Part shown: one piece after another, positions 31,151-44,718 of the stretch
How positions within the stretch are numbered: position 1 is the stretch's first letter
Layout: each line of letters begins with the position of its first letter
NCBI GenBank assembly: GCA_037176905.1
Contig: JBBBWG010033085.1
Location: 50,220 to 114,219, forward strand
Direction of reading: 5' to 3'
Source of the DNA: Azolla pinnata
Lineage: Eukaryota; Streptophyta; Polypodiopsida; Salviniales; Salviniaceae
DNA: 64,000 nucleotides
Made by a program: the position numbers and the translations under genes
The notes under the pieces: model-generated
What the model saw: only the letters and a program-made list of their open reading frames with translations
Databases searched by the model: none
What the model was told of the DNA's origin: nothing

Positions 31151-34100
31151 ATGGATCGCAGAGGCCCGCGCTTCGTCATCGACCCCAAGGTTCGCCAAGT
31201 AGGCTTCTTCACTCCCGGTGCAGACCTTCCTACCTCCCCCAGCTCTGCCGAAGCCTCCAGCCCTACTTCTAACCCCAACCCTAAGTCTGACAATTCCTCC
31301 GATGTCTCTCTTCCCACCCCGACATGTCCGCCGGTGGGAAATACAGCCGCTGGTGTCTCGTCTCCGACTCTTTCTTCTGCTCCTTCTTGGCCTCGCCCGC
31401 TTCCTTCTGATCCTAATCTGGACGTATCTCTTGTCGAGGAAGAGGAACGTCTTCCTCTCCACGGAAGCTACGTCGAAACGCTTAATCCCTCTTCTTTCAG
31501 TAGCACCAACGGGAACTGTAATGCCGTGATTGCCTCTGTTCAGGACTCGCCTTTGCATGGTAAAACGATCTCTTCCATAGAAAACTTGAGCTTGAAGGAA
31601 GTTCGAAGTGCAATGGAAAGCTCGAGCTTGAAAGAAGATCGAGCCGCTGTGGAAAGCTTGAGCTTGAAGGATGATCGATCCAAGCTGGGAAGGTTGGGTG
31701 TGAAGGAAGATCGATCCGCCATGGAAACCTTGAGCTTGAAAGAACATGGTATAATTTATTCCCCTTCTTCTTCTGCTTCGGGTTCTGCAGACATTTCATC
31801 GAAGAAGAAGCAGCACGAAAAACAAGAAGAAGATGAAGAGGAGGAAGTATCTTCAACGAAAGGAGCAAGCGTTCCTGAAAAACCAGAGTCTTCTGCAGGT
31901 ATGCATGGCTTGAAACCATTTTTCTCCATCATAGTTGTCTGCGAAAGTCTGTTGAAGAATCTGTTCGGAGGGGTGAGTTAAGGTACAGAGAAAGCAATTG
32001 CTTTTGATTTCGCAACGGAACAGACTGAGCTAGAGTTTGAGATTGTGAGCATCGCTAGTTCTATCCAATGATGTTTTACACATTGTAGGAGAAAGTTTCC
32101 TGTTGTAAAAATGTGTGAAAGTAAGGGATTTTGAACCCTTGACCTTTTCTTGATATCCTGAGGAGCTTATTACTATGTTGACAGAATGAGAGGGAGACTG
32201 TGTGTTGGGGGAAGCATTGAAGTAGAATGCGATGATAATTTCGATAGAAACATGAAATATTGGTGGTTCTGCTTTTGTGGTAGTTCAATCATGCATGTGA
32301 GGAAGGAATCTCTGAAAATTATGCTGGAGATCATGTTATTGTGCTTAAGCCATATCGGGAAAAAAAGTGTGGGAAAAGCTTCACTGTAGAGTGTTATGAT
32401 AATTTCTGTGGAAAGCATGAGATGCTGCTAGCACAATTTTGTGGTGATCTGCTGCATAAATCATCACAAAATCATTTGGAAATTCTTGTAAACCATCCAG
32501 ATATCCTGTAACCATGCTGAAATTCCTGTAAATCATGCTGAAAATCGGATGTGTGATCAAAATGGCATCCCTTTTATTCTTTTTCAATCAATCCACAGTT
32601 AGGGAAGCAATGATGTTATTTGATTTCACAGAGGACATAATGTTTGATGCGATCTTGTTTCATGTAGGACTTTAACAGAAAGTGTTATATTCTTTCTGGA
32701 TTTTAACTTGGGATACCGGAGAAAGAGTGTGCTCCTGTTCACTTGCATTCCCATTTTGTGACAATGAAGATATCTTCCTTGCTTTTTGTAGCCAGGTTTT
32801 CTGTTTCGGAGATAAACACAAACTGATTCCTTGTATCCCTCAGCAGATTAGACGATTTGTGTCCAATAATGGCTTTGGATGATTTTCACAGAGCTGGAGT
32901 GTCCTAGATAATACTTATCCAAATCTCTTTTCCACAGAGTTGGTGGTGTCCTAGATAATACTCATTTGAATCTCCTTTTCTTGTCTATGTTTTCTCCTGC
33001 CATTCCATTTGCTTGCTGTGATAATTCTTCGCAAGTCTCTGTCTTGATAGAAGAGAGCTTGCACAGTGAATGGATTGTATGTTAATCTTTCAAAATCTTC
33101 CATCTTATGGATGTGCTCAATCAACACGTCTTTCAAAGAACTAGGCGTGCTCCTTCCATTCTCTTAGTTAGACACTCGTTCCAAGTGCATTGTGAAACTA
33201 TATCAGTTTAAAGGTACTGTGAACCACTTCCGGTAGCTCCATTATAGTAGCCTTGTGTTTGTTAACTTCAGATTTGACTATGTTTACCACTACTGGATTG
33301 TACAGAGTATCTATCATATCTTATTTAAAAGCTACATAAAATCAGATGCAATAGGGCCAAAATTTCCTCCCGTTTTTCTAGGCTTTTCGGGATGGAGTCT
33401 CGTAGCTGATCAAGATGTAGATCCAAAAGAGGCTTCTATCTTTGCCTTCTTTGATTTTCGTCTGGTGATTTATATGTAGTATAAGTTTGTTGGTACTAAT
33501 TGTGAATTTCCTTTTAAAAACCTGGTGACACAAAAGGAAACTGGTTTCTGTAATATGTACTAGCTGACATTCCAACTATCTCCTTGCCTCCATTTTGAAA
33601 AGTGTTTGCTCAACAAAGGAATTTGGTACCTATTACCATTTCCTGTAATAGTGAGATGTATGGCATAACTGTTATATTGTTGGGGGTTTTATATTGATCA
33701 CACGTGCACATATCCCATTTCTGCTTGCATGACCCTTCATTGTTTCTTCTTTTCGTGATAATCATTGTGAAGTTTGCAGTGATCATTTGACCATGTACTT
33801 TTATTTGTATATTCATTTGCGTTGGTGCATATGACAATGTCTTCACACCTAAAACTAAAGAGCTGGTTGCAATTTTCAGTTGATCAGAAACCATTGAAAG
33901 AGAGGACAACTAGAGCAGAACGAAGAGCAAAGCAGGAGGCTGATCGGGAAGCAAAGAGAGCTGCTCGGGAGAGTGGTTAGAATTTTTTTGCACTGTCAAA
34001 CAAGTGGTTTCTGTTTCTCAAATCACTGAGAGTTTGTTAATTAAAATGTGGCTGTCAGTTTTGTTTCTCAAATCACTAAGAGTTTGTCAATTAGAGTGTG

Positions 34101-36354
34101 GCTGTGAGTTAATTACGTTTGAAAGTTTAAGGAAACCAGGATCTTAGAGAAATGGTTTTGTTAGATGTTATGAATTTAACTGTTTTATTTGGTATTTAAC
34201 TGATGCTGTAGATTCGCATGCCTGAATTCGTGAAACTGATTTTAGACTATACATTACACAGAATGATGCAATAGGCATACAAACTGTGAAACCTTTCTGG
34301 AGTTTCGCCTTGCTCATGTGCAGAAAGTAAACTTTGTTTATCTGCATGCGTGTTTAATGAAAAGTCAAAAAGGATCATGAACGGACTGCATGCGTATTGA
34401 ATTTTTTTTTAACAAGACTATGCCTAATATCCCATGCTTCTCATGCACTTGCAAATTTTGGTGCACAAATTTATTTTGGACCATAACTTTCATCCTGAAA
34501 GATGCATAAATAATTTCCACTGCAATGACTGTTTGCAGTGGAAATTCAAGCTGCTGAAAATGAAGCAGGGACTGCCAGCAAGGCATCCAAAACTCAAAAT
34601 CAAAGGAAAGAACCAAACATTGATAAGAAGCTAGTGACCGTTGCAGAAAAACCACCAGAGAAAGACAAAAGGAAGGAGATCCCAGCCCCTCGGATGCAAT
34701 TTGATGATGAGCATAGAGTTGCTAAGGCAAAGAAAAAAGCTTTGTTTGAGCAAACCGAAACAAAAAATAGAGTAGAGCTTTTCCGACACCTTCCTCAATT
34801 CGACCATGGAACTCAGCTTCCTAATTTTGAGGTGAAGTTTTTCCACGATGATGCAGTGCATCCACATCCAGCCATCTACCAGGTGATTATAGTATGCTTG
34901 CAGATTGAGGTTGTTTATGCCCAATGCTGTATCTTTACAAGATGAATGGTTATTTACATGATTCATTTGATGTCAATTTTAGGTGGGATTGCAATATGTC
35001 ACAGGAGACATTGTCGGTGGGAATGCCCGCTGTGTGGCAATGCTGTTGGCTTTCCGACAGATAATAAAAACCTATTCTACACCCAAAGAGAAAACTTTGG
35101 TACGTGATTTAACAGTTAGGATCAACAGCAATGTGTCATTTCTAACTACATGTAGACCCCTATCAATAAGCATGGGAAATGCCATCAAGTTCCTTAAGAC
35201 ACGTGTAGCTAAGCTACCTGTCACTCTATCTGAATCAGAGTCAAAATCTCAGCTTATATCAGACATAGATCAGTTCATACATCAAAAGATTACATTTGCA
35301 GATAAAGAGATAATGAAGCATGCAGTAACCAAAATAAGAGATGGAGATGTAATACTCACTTACAGTTCTTCATGTGTAGTAGAGTCGATTCTACATCATG
35401 CTTTTGAACTAGGACGGAAATTTAGAGTGATTGTTGTAGATTCGCGGCCAAAGCTAGAGGGTAAAAGGCTACTTAGAAGGTTACTTGGGAATGGTATCAG
35501 CTGCACTTACACACACATCAATGCGATCTCTTATGTAATGCAAGAGGCTACTAAAGTCTTTCTTGGAGCATCATCGATTTTGTCAAATGGAACAGTGTAC
35601 TCACGCGTTGGTTCAGCTTGTGTGGGAATGGTGGCTCACGCATTTCTTGTCCCTGTCATTGTCTGCTGTGAGACATACAAATTCCATGAGAGGGTTCAGT
35701 TGGATTCGATATGCTCTAATGAGTTAGGTATGTGAAAACTGGATAGGCCCTAATTTATTGCTGCTCAAATCAGTTAAAATTTAGCATGTCCTGAATCATG
35801 AACCCTTGCAGGTGATCCTGATGCTCTTGTCAGTGTTCCAGGAAGAAAAGATTTAAATGATCTAAGTGGCTGGTCTCAAAATTCTCACCTTCAGCTCTTG
35901 AACCTTACGTAAGTGGTTGAGAAATATATATGAATATATTACGAAGATGGTTGACAAACTTTATAAAACCTCCAAAAGTGTAGATCGCATGTTTCTACCT
36001 TATGAAACTTTCATTGCATGCAAAATAGTAAAGCATGGTAATCTTATCTTATTCGGGGTGGATTATGACTCTTTTGAAAACAATGCTGAATATGCATCTC
36101 GATTTTTTCCTTTCCCATTCAGAACTAGCTGATCAATTGTTTGCGTTTGCAGTTATGACACGATGCCTGCAGATTATGTCTCCATGATTGTTACTGAATT
36201 GGGAATGGTAAGTATTTGTGATAACACATTTGGAGGATTTATTTTTAAAAGCAATAGCTATGTGTGTAACCTCTCTGGCACGTTCTTATTGCAGGTCCCT
36301 CCCACTAGCGTTCCGGTGATACTAAGAGAATATAGGAAAGATCCTATAATGTGA
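31151..36354 (+). CDS. Translation initiation factor eIF2B, delta subunit
   Basis: Seven exons join in frame to 714 residues: 31,151-31,898, 33,880-33,975, 34,539-34,882, 34,983-35,727, 35,812-35,908, 36,153-36,207 and 36,295-36,354. The start MDRRGPRFVIDPKVRQVGFF matches the plant delta-subunit N-terminus. Residues 20-250 are Ser/Pro-rich and disordered, and hold a 12-residue repeat (xLSLKEDRSAME) 4.5 times at 145-199. A basic ERTTRAERRAKQEADREAKR segment follows. The C-terminal IF-2B domain (about 330-710) contains GGNARCVAMLLAF, TYSSSCVVESIL, VVDSRPKLEG and PVIVCCETYKF, and ends TSVPVILREYRKD, as expected. eIF2B is the decameric guanine-nucleotide exchange factor for eIF2 in the cytosol; delta is a regulatory subunit that senses phosphorylated eIF2 in animals and yeast. 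The 5'UTR contains CTT (30,919-30,957) and CGCCAT (30,984-31,020) repeats. Exon 4 (745 bp) carries most of the core. Confidence 0.95.
31583..31745 (+). repeat. 36-bp in-frame minisatellite inside eIF2B delta exon 1
   Basis: Four and a half 36-bp units, each coding 12 residues of pattern (S/N/T)LSLKEDRSAME, lie in the disordered N-terminal region. All indels preserve the frame. Confidence 0.9.
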
Positions 36355-36496
36355 GTACGAAGATTTCCCCTTCACTTTTGAGGAAGTTAAAAATCGGCTA
36401 CAGTAGTTTTATAACCGAAGGTCAGGGAGGACGGCATCAATTGGAGAGTTGCAATTTAGTTTCATATTTGTAACTCTGTTTTTTGGACAAATCAAT

Positions 36497-36499
<3 letters not shown>

Positions 36500-36559
<60 letters not shown>
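36500..36559. repeat. (CT)n microsatellite
   Basis: About 30 pure CT units, 150 bases after the eIF2B delta stop codon, probably in or beyond its 3'UTR. Confidence 0.95.
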
Positions 36560-38390
36560 GTATACATTTTTTTTATACTTATGGGCAGTAAACTCTCTGA
36601 TCCAACCCTAATTGATGTTTGTCTTCTCCATTGAAATAAGATCAAAATGAGTTCATCTAACATCGTGTACAACTCTGCTTCTCAAAAGCTATGGGTAAGA
36701 ACATGGAACGTTGTTCAATGACAGTTTTTATTTACCCCGCATGTTCGCCTCGATTAGAATCGATCAAAATATTTGTTCACGCTTTTTCTCTCGTTTCTTC
36801 TTTGCCTTTTTGCCTTTGATTTTCTTGCCTCTTGTTCGTACACTCCTCTTTTCTCCACGATGACAAGAATTAGGTTTTTGTCGAACCCTAAAATTCTGAG
36901 ATCTCAAGTATGAGTTTGATTGATAGCAAATCGCACTCTCTTTGGCATGAGTCTTTGAATTTCATCTCGGGCAAACTATTTGTCCAAAGCTATTCGAGGA
37001 TTCAAACATTTGAAGTAGCCATTTGATTGGTCTATGTATAGGAAATTGAGTGATGAATGAACGGTATCGTTGCCAAATCTTTATGTGATCCCCAACAAGT
37101 TTTGCAGTTGCAAGTTTGGCACCCAAAATTGCCTTGAATTGCTATTTGACGTCGGTTATCAAATAAATACGCCGACTAATAAACAGATTACTAAATCAAA
37201 TGATCAAACATCTAATGAATATCCACAGTTTGAAGAGTAAATTAATCAGACACGAGCTCAACGTAGTTGAGAATGCGGATGGCATTACCCGGGGAGAAGC
37301 TAGTATAAGACTCAGACTCTCGATGAGCACAAGCTTTATCCTCTAGGCTCCGATTTCTACTGACATTGGTTCAACGTCGCAAGCTATAGATAGATGAATT
37401 AGTATGCAATATCTTTAGCTTTTGACTATTCATTAATTTCTTTCCAATTCCTAATTTTTTTTCCATTTTCCATTAAGAAGAAAGCCTCTCTCTAATTAAT
37501 TACTTTATATATCCATTAATTTTTCTTAAGGCTTCATCTTTTTCTCTTCTGTATTTTTTTGTTAGATCCCATTTTCTATTTAGAAGAAATGCTTAGGCTA
37601 TTTATCATCAAGCAAGAAAATCTACCTATCTATCTACTTATCAATTTTTATTTATTTCTTTTTTACGATTCCTTTTCCTAAGGCTTGCATCTACTTACTT
37701 ATCCTTTATGCCAATAATTTGTTTTTATCATCCTTTTGTTTATATTTATGAAGAATAAAGCCTCATTTATTAGATACTCATTTATTTTCTTATCATCCAC
37801 GAAGATTGCATCTAATTTACTTGCAATTTATTCCGATTTGTTTTTATCACCCACTTTCCTGTTTCTTTGTTTTTCCAAGCAAAATTGTCCTTTCATTAGT
37901 TTTAATTGGATTTCCTCAATCCAAATTCTCCCTCGCAAGGACTTCATTCATATTTACAATTATCTCTATTTATGAAGAAGGGAGAATCTGTCTGTTTAAG
38001 TAGATTTATTTGCTGTTATCTCGTTTTTCTGTTTACAAATAAATAATTTGATCCGATTTCAGTGTGTTTACATTTAAGAAGAAAGCTGTTATTAATTTCA
38101 TCGATCTATTTATTTAGTTTTAGGCATTTGTTTTGTTTTTTCTGCTCTTTTCTTATTCTGATACATTCAATGCGCTCAGCTCCTGTGATAAGCGCGATCG
38201 CTTATCAGCTCCCTGTCAAAGTTCTGATCTGTCGGGGGCCCTTATCAGATACGAGCCCCAACGAGATCTTTCGAACCCGTGGGAAGCGCAGTTCTCGCTC
38301 TCGATTTTGTTTTGATACGCGCACCCACTTATCTAGCTACTGCTTTTTTTTTGTTGCCCCTTTTCTTTTCCCTCTTTTCTTTGCGTTTCT
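36560..38390. other. Intergenic, T-rich, no gene recognised
   Basis: From 37,430 to 38,100 the plus strand is strongly T-rich, with recurring (T/A)TTA(A/G/T)GAAGAA(A/T)(A/G) and CTATTTATTTA phrases. No protein, RNA gene or clear array. The rest is unique AT-rich sequence. Confidence 0.45.
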
Positions 38391-40417
38391 CAGTCAGAAT
38401 CCGAAGAAATTTTTGTGCCTTCCATACATACATCCTCCAAGGAGAAGAACAGAGAAAACACACAGAGAAGAAGAAAGGGAAGAGGCTTCGATCTTGCTTC
38501 TTCAGGTAATACTCCCCCCTCCTCCCGCCTCTCTGATAGCCTTCTGCTTCCTTTTTCCTTTCCCTTTTCTTGCCTCTCCTTTTCTGTTGTTGCTTCTGCC
38601 TGAGTCACACTGTTTCTTTAACCCCGAATTTTTATTCTTTTGTTGGGGAGGAAACTGCTCCGAAGTTTTTTTGCTATTCTCTTCCCAGTTTTTAAGGGCC
38701 GGGAAACCATTCCACAATATGGGCTTTCTTCCTTTTTTTTGTGTGTGTGTGTGTGTGTGTGTGTGGGGTTCCACTTACCACTGAATTGTGTGTTTTAGGA
38801 TTTCAATTTGTCCCTGCGATTGTACAGCTTGATACTCGAGTTCACCGCAATTTTGATTCCGGCTGATGAAAGTAGCAGCACTTATGTTTCTGTGAGCTTG
38901 AAGCCTGCTCCAATTGTATTTTGGGCGATTTGTGAAAAACCCTGTATTTGAGTTTGCTGGTACATTTACCCTCTGTAATTAGATTTTAGTTAGGTAACCA
39001 AAATTTTAGTTATGTAAATCTAGTTAGTATGAAATCTGACTTTTTCTGCTGGCAGACAAAATTGACAACAAATTTGTTTCTGCAAGATTTTAGATATCTT
39101 CTCTAAATGTACGTTTTGGGGGAATCATCAATGAAATTTCAGTCTATTTGCCGGAATTGAAATTTGAGGGGCTCAGTTTTAACATTGAATTTGATTTTTA
39201 TACCTTTGATCTGTCTTCCAATCTCATGACCGGGCCAAAAATTTGATCTTCAGACACTTGATTTGCATTTCAATATACTTTCATTTCCTCAATCGAACCT
39301 CAAATTTAGTTTTTGGGTGGACAATTGGAACTCAAGTGTTTCTTATTTTGCATTTTCTTTGTACCCTAGATTTATATCAGGAAATTAATTTGTGTGCCTG
39401 ATTTATGCCTGAATTTGACTGATGGGTACTTGATTTATCACTGGAATTTTGGTTTTGTGTACTGGATTGATGCTAGAATTGACTTCTGGGAACATCAAAT
39501 GTTCAAAAATTCCAGCTTGATCCACACTATCAGCTGGATTGGATTTTTTTCACCGAATTTGACCACAATTTTGTATTCAAGAGCTACATTCATACCCAAA
39601 TCTAACATTTATGGTGCTTGATTTATCCCCACATTTTACTTTTGTGCTTGGGTAACTCTCAGATTTGACGTTTATGCTTGAATAATCCTCAATATTGACT
39701 TTCAAGTCTTGATTTATCACTACATTCGATTTTGACAGCCACCTTTACTGAAAAATTGGTCCAAGCCGTTCAATTGACCCCAAATTGGTTTCAAATTCGT
39801 TAGGGCCTTTGTGTAGTGTGTGTGTGTGTGTGTGTATACACATATACATATATATCTTCTGAATCTATGTTGTAGGATGTAGGTTTAAACATCCTTTTCT
39901 TACCGATTTTCAATTTAAAAACTGCTGTTGGGTTTTTTGAGCTACATTTCTTATTCTCTTTAATCCTTACTGTTGTTCTTCTCTGCAATAATTCTGCGTT
40001 TGGAGTTAAAATTGGTAATTCCGTTTATTTATTTATTTTGGGTGGAATTTATTGATCTAATTGTGTTTTAGCAGCCTTTGCTTTCTTCTGTTGATAGGTG
40101 CAGTTTCAACTGTTCAGTTATTTGGTTTAGTTAGCCGTTCCTTTCTTTTGTTGAATGTCTGCACTGATCTCCTTTACAGTTTCTTTCTTTTGGGCGTCTT
40201 TATACTTTCTGTATAACAAGTAATATTACTTACTTAAGCAGATATATCATATATACTTAGTCTGAAGTGACAACACATTTATCATACATCAGTCTTCCTT
40301 TTCGTATATCTTGGTAGTTTTTTAAGAAATATTTGTAGTAGTTTGTTTCTTTTAAATTATTCAAACGTTTCTATACCTTCTTACATTAGGTTGTATGACA
40401 GGGTATAACCTTCAGTC
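38391..40417 (+). other. Probable 5'UTR exon and leader intron of the TOPLESS gene
   Basis: A GA-rich stretch (about 38,440-38,505) ends at a good donor (TTCAG|GTAATA, GT at 38,506). An acceptor just before the start codon (TATGACAG at about 40,400, or TTCAG at 40,415) would close a leader intron of about 1.9 kb. Inside are (GT)n at 38,740-38,766 and a diverged repeat of about 40 bp (39,060-39,760) around CTTGATTTATC and AATTTGACTTTTG words. Leader introns of this kind are usual for plant TOPLESS genes; borders here are inferred. Confidence 0.45.
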
Positions 40418-43400
40418 ATGTCATCACTCAGCCGGGAGCTTGTTTTCCTCATACTTCAGTTTCTTGATGAAGAAAAATTCAGGGAGACAGTTCACAAGTA
40501 AGCTCATAAAATGTGCATTTTTTATCGTACAATACATATTATATTAACTTACCTTTATATGTGCATATGTATGTATGTTATGCATGTTATTTGCAATTCA
40601 TAAGTAGGCTCCACTGGATACTCATGGAACAAATTTGAAGTTAGAATAAATGTGTAAATCCATTTGAGTGCTTATTTCCTGGTTTTTCTCAGGCTTGAAC
40701 AAGAATCTGGATTCTTTTTCAACATGAAATATTTTGAAGAGCAAGCACAGGCTGGAGAGTGGGATGAAGTAGAACGTTATCTGTCTGGGTTCACTAAAGT
40801 GGATGATAACCGTTACTCTATGAAGATTTTCTTTGAGATAAGGAAGCAAAAATACCTCGAAGCCCTTGATAAGTTTGTGACCTGACCCTTGTGACTGATT
40901 TTCGTCTCTCTTTGGCTTGAATGCATCCATGTGTGCTTATCTATATCTTTTCATTTGGTGGACTTTCTGTGTTTTACCCTATTAACAACGTCAAATTTTT
41001 AGTTGTGCATGGAGCCCCTTCCGTAATTCAGTGGCTTTGGATCCATTTTATCATCATTACAGGCAAGATCGAGCTGCAGCAGTCGAAATTCTAGTAAAAG
41101 ATCTCAAAGTGTTTTCTGCTTTCAACGAGGAGTTGTTCAAAGAAATAACACAGCTTCTGACATTGGATAACTTCAGGTATACTGCTATTTTATCATTCCA
41201 TGATTTTGCTATTTTCCGTATATATATTGGTGCATGCACAAATGCACCAGATTGTCAAATTGATGACTTGCTGGTATACATCATACTTTAGGACAGCTTT
41301 GACCTATTTAAGGTGGTGTTGATTTCTGATTCAGGGAGAATGATCAGCTGTCAAAGTATGGGGATACGAAGATGGCTAGAAGCATAATGCTTTTGGAACT
41401 TAAAAAGCTTATTGAAGCAAATCCACTTTTCCGAGATAAGCTGGTATTTCCTGGTTTAAAGGCCTCAAGATTGCGGACATTGATTAATCAGAGGTACTTG
41501 TATTATAAACGTGTATGCATAAAACCATCAAGTTCATGTAGCTGCTCATGCTTATTCCGTATATGTGTTGCAATTGCAGTTTGAATTGGCAACATCAACT
41601 TTGTAAAAATCCTCGACCCAACCCAGATATAAAAACTCTTTTCGTGGACCATACATGTGGGCCATCGAATGGAGGCCGCATACCGCCACCCATGAACAAC
41701 CCTATTGTTGGTGCAATCAGCAACATGAACAACATGAAACCACTACCAGGGGCCGTGCCCCCGCTTGGAGCTAATGGGGTACTCTGAAATTTTAGCCCAT
41801 TTCAGTCAAGATGGGTATAAATTATATTTACTAATCAGGATAGAAGAGTTGTGATGCCTAACTCGTCTTGATTTTATGAAATGATCAGCCTTTCCCATCA
41901 GCAGTTGCATCCTCAACTAGTCCATTAGCGGGCTGGATGGTGAATCCAAACCCTCCTGCTGCCCATCCAGCTGTTGTGGCTGGACTGGCCACTGTAACCT
42001 CCTCACCGAATCCAGGTTGAAAAATCTTGATAGATGCTTACTTGTACATGTGTGTTCTGCAATGTTTTATTTAAGCATAATAGGTGTTTGAATTTACTAA
42101 TGCTCGAGGATCTAGCAATCAGTAGCAGTTGTTAAATCTTCATGACTGTACATTAAAAAATCTGATGTGAACTAGTCGAGTGGTCAACGGTGACAGTTAT
42201 CTTCTTGTTATTCTGAAAGTCTTTGTATGTATCAAGCTACAGAAGCTGACATGCATTAATCGATTGTTGATTCTTGGAATCTGTGCTATTTATGATAAGA
42301 GTGTACCTGTATGCATTGCTTTTGTGTGCAGTAGGTGCATTCTTGAAACGTCCAAGGACACCTCCTGGTCCAATATCCAGTTTGGATTATCAGTCAACTG
42401 ATTCTGAACATCTTCTGAAACGCACAAGGCAAACAGATGAGGTAATTCATTTGTTAAAAGCCTATGGCCTCGTGGACATGTAACTGTGATTGACTTAAAA
42501 GTACTTTCTTTACTCGAGGTTATTCGCATAATAATTTTCGTGATTCATGTATATTTACTTTTGGGACAGCAGATAACATATCCAGTTACAAGCCTACCAT
42601 CAGCTGTTTACTCTCCAGAGGATCTCCCGAAAACTGTTGCCAGAACCTTAAATCAGGGTTCTAATGTCATGAGCATGGACTTTCATCCTTTGCATCAAAC
42701 GTTACTCCTTGGTTAGTCACTAATGTGCATTCAATGCAATTGTTATTTTTCTTCATGAATTCTAACAATGTATATATGCATGCATGTTCAGTGGGTACAA
42801 ATGTAGGAGAAATTGCGATATGGGAAGTTTCAACTTGTGAAAGGCTAGCATTTAAGCCTTTTAAAGTGTGGGATCTGTCAGCATGTTCTGTACAATTGCA
42901 GGCAGGTTCACTTTGTATTTTGCATTCCTGGGTAATATTTTCCACACAGGTAATGACAATTGACTTCAACTGCAAAACCAGGCTGTATTGGTGAAAGATC
43001 CAGCTGTGTCAGTAAACCGAACAATGTGGAGTCCAGATGGGAGCTTTTTAGGTCAACTTTCTTCTATCGTCTCATTATGATCACAGTAAATGAGCAGTTG
43101 TGATGGTCCTTATTGTAATCATTTTTTCTGTTTTGAATATAGGCATTGCTTTTTCAAAGCACATGATTCAGATACACCAATATACCGGTGGAAGTGAAAC
43201 ACGGCTGCAGTTTGAGGTCTGCATATTTGGTAGTTTTGTACCTCAAGTTTCTGTCTTTGCTGAATTACTCTAGATTTAATTCTTGTATTTAGCAGATCGA
43301 TGCCCATGTTGGAGGTGTTAATGACTTGGCCTTTGCGCATCCGAACAAGCAACTTTGTGTGATAACCTGTGGAGACGACAAGACAATTAAGGTACCCTTG

Positions 43401-44687
43401 GTTCGAATATGTTCTTTTAATGGTTCTGGAAGGTTGGCCTTCAGAGGAAAATAAGATCATCACTCTGCACAGGTTTGGGAAGTGGCTTCTGGTAGGAAGC
43501 TGTACACTTTTGAGGGACATGAAGCACCTGTTTATTCTGTTTGTCCTCATCATAAGGAAAGCATCCAGGTAATGACTCTACTTCCAGAATTTGCTAAGTA
43601 ACACCTACATTGTAACAAGGTAGCATTAGAACTTGCCTGATATGGGAGATCACTACTGCAGTTTACTATACTGGAAAGAATGGGAAATATGGAAGGTTAT
43701 TGTTTTAAATTCATTTGTGTTTTTATAAATCATCGTGCCATGATTCATTTGTGACTGCCTATATGAGTGAGCATAACAGACATGGTCATATTATACAATA
43801 GTAGGAAATGCATAGTATTTCTCCTGTGAATAGTGAACTTTCAAGCACGATAATGTTCTATTTCTTTGCTGCAGTTTATTTTCTCTACAGCAGTAGATGG
43901 GAAAATCAAAGCTTGGTTGTATGATAACATGGGTTCGCGTGTGGATTATGATGCGCCAGGCAATTGGTACACGAGAATGTCTTATAGCCCAGATGGTTCA
44001 AGGTTATCTAATTCTTAAACTGAAAGTTGATTACTTTCTTAGAAATATCATTCCAAGGCTATTATTCTTAATGGATGTTTTCTTTGATAAAAGGCTCTTT
44101 TCTTGTGGAACAAGCAAAGATTGGGAGTCATACTTGGTTGAATGGAATGAAAGTGAAGGGACAATTAGAAGGAAATATGTGGGGTTTCGCAAACGTTCTC
44201 TTGGGATCGTGCAATTTGATACAACCAAAAGCCGTTTCCTAGCAGCTGGAGATGATTTTCAGGTTAAATTTTGGGATATGGATAGTACTAATGTACTTAT
44301 GACAACTGATGCTGAAGGTGGATTACAAGTAAGATCCTTTATCTGCAAAATCATTTAAAATAATTGTCATCATTAAAGGCATTGTTTTAGAAAGACAGTT
44401 CTTCTTTCTCTTCTTCTGGGTATACGTTTCACAATATTCATAGTCTAGATTCTTGGCCTATTTCATTTGTAAAATGCAACTAGCAACAGCAGAGGGTCTT
44501 GTAAGTGATCAACTAGATCTACGGAAACTGTTTTTCCTGGGAAGTGGAATGAAGGATCATTGTAGCGCGATGACGGGCAATGAAACAATACACATTTCTC
44601 TTTTTGAGAAATAGACCAATTGAAGATATATTTTCTTGTTCAGTCGTATAGGTCATTTTGGCCTCTCAAACGACATTAATATAATTT

Positions 44688-44718
<31 letters not shown>

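Noticed and set aside
36163-36354. A donor-like GTGAGT at 36,351 that could extend eIF2B delta beyond its stop codon
   Set aside because: The family ends a few residues after SVPVILREYR; the TGA at 36,352-36,354 gives the expected C-terminus, so no further exon is needed.
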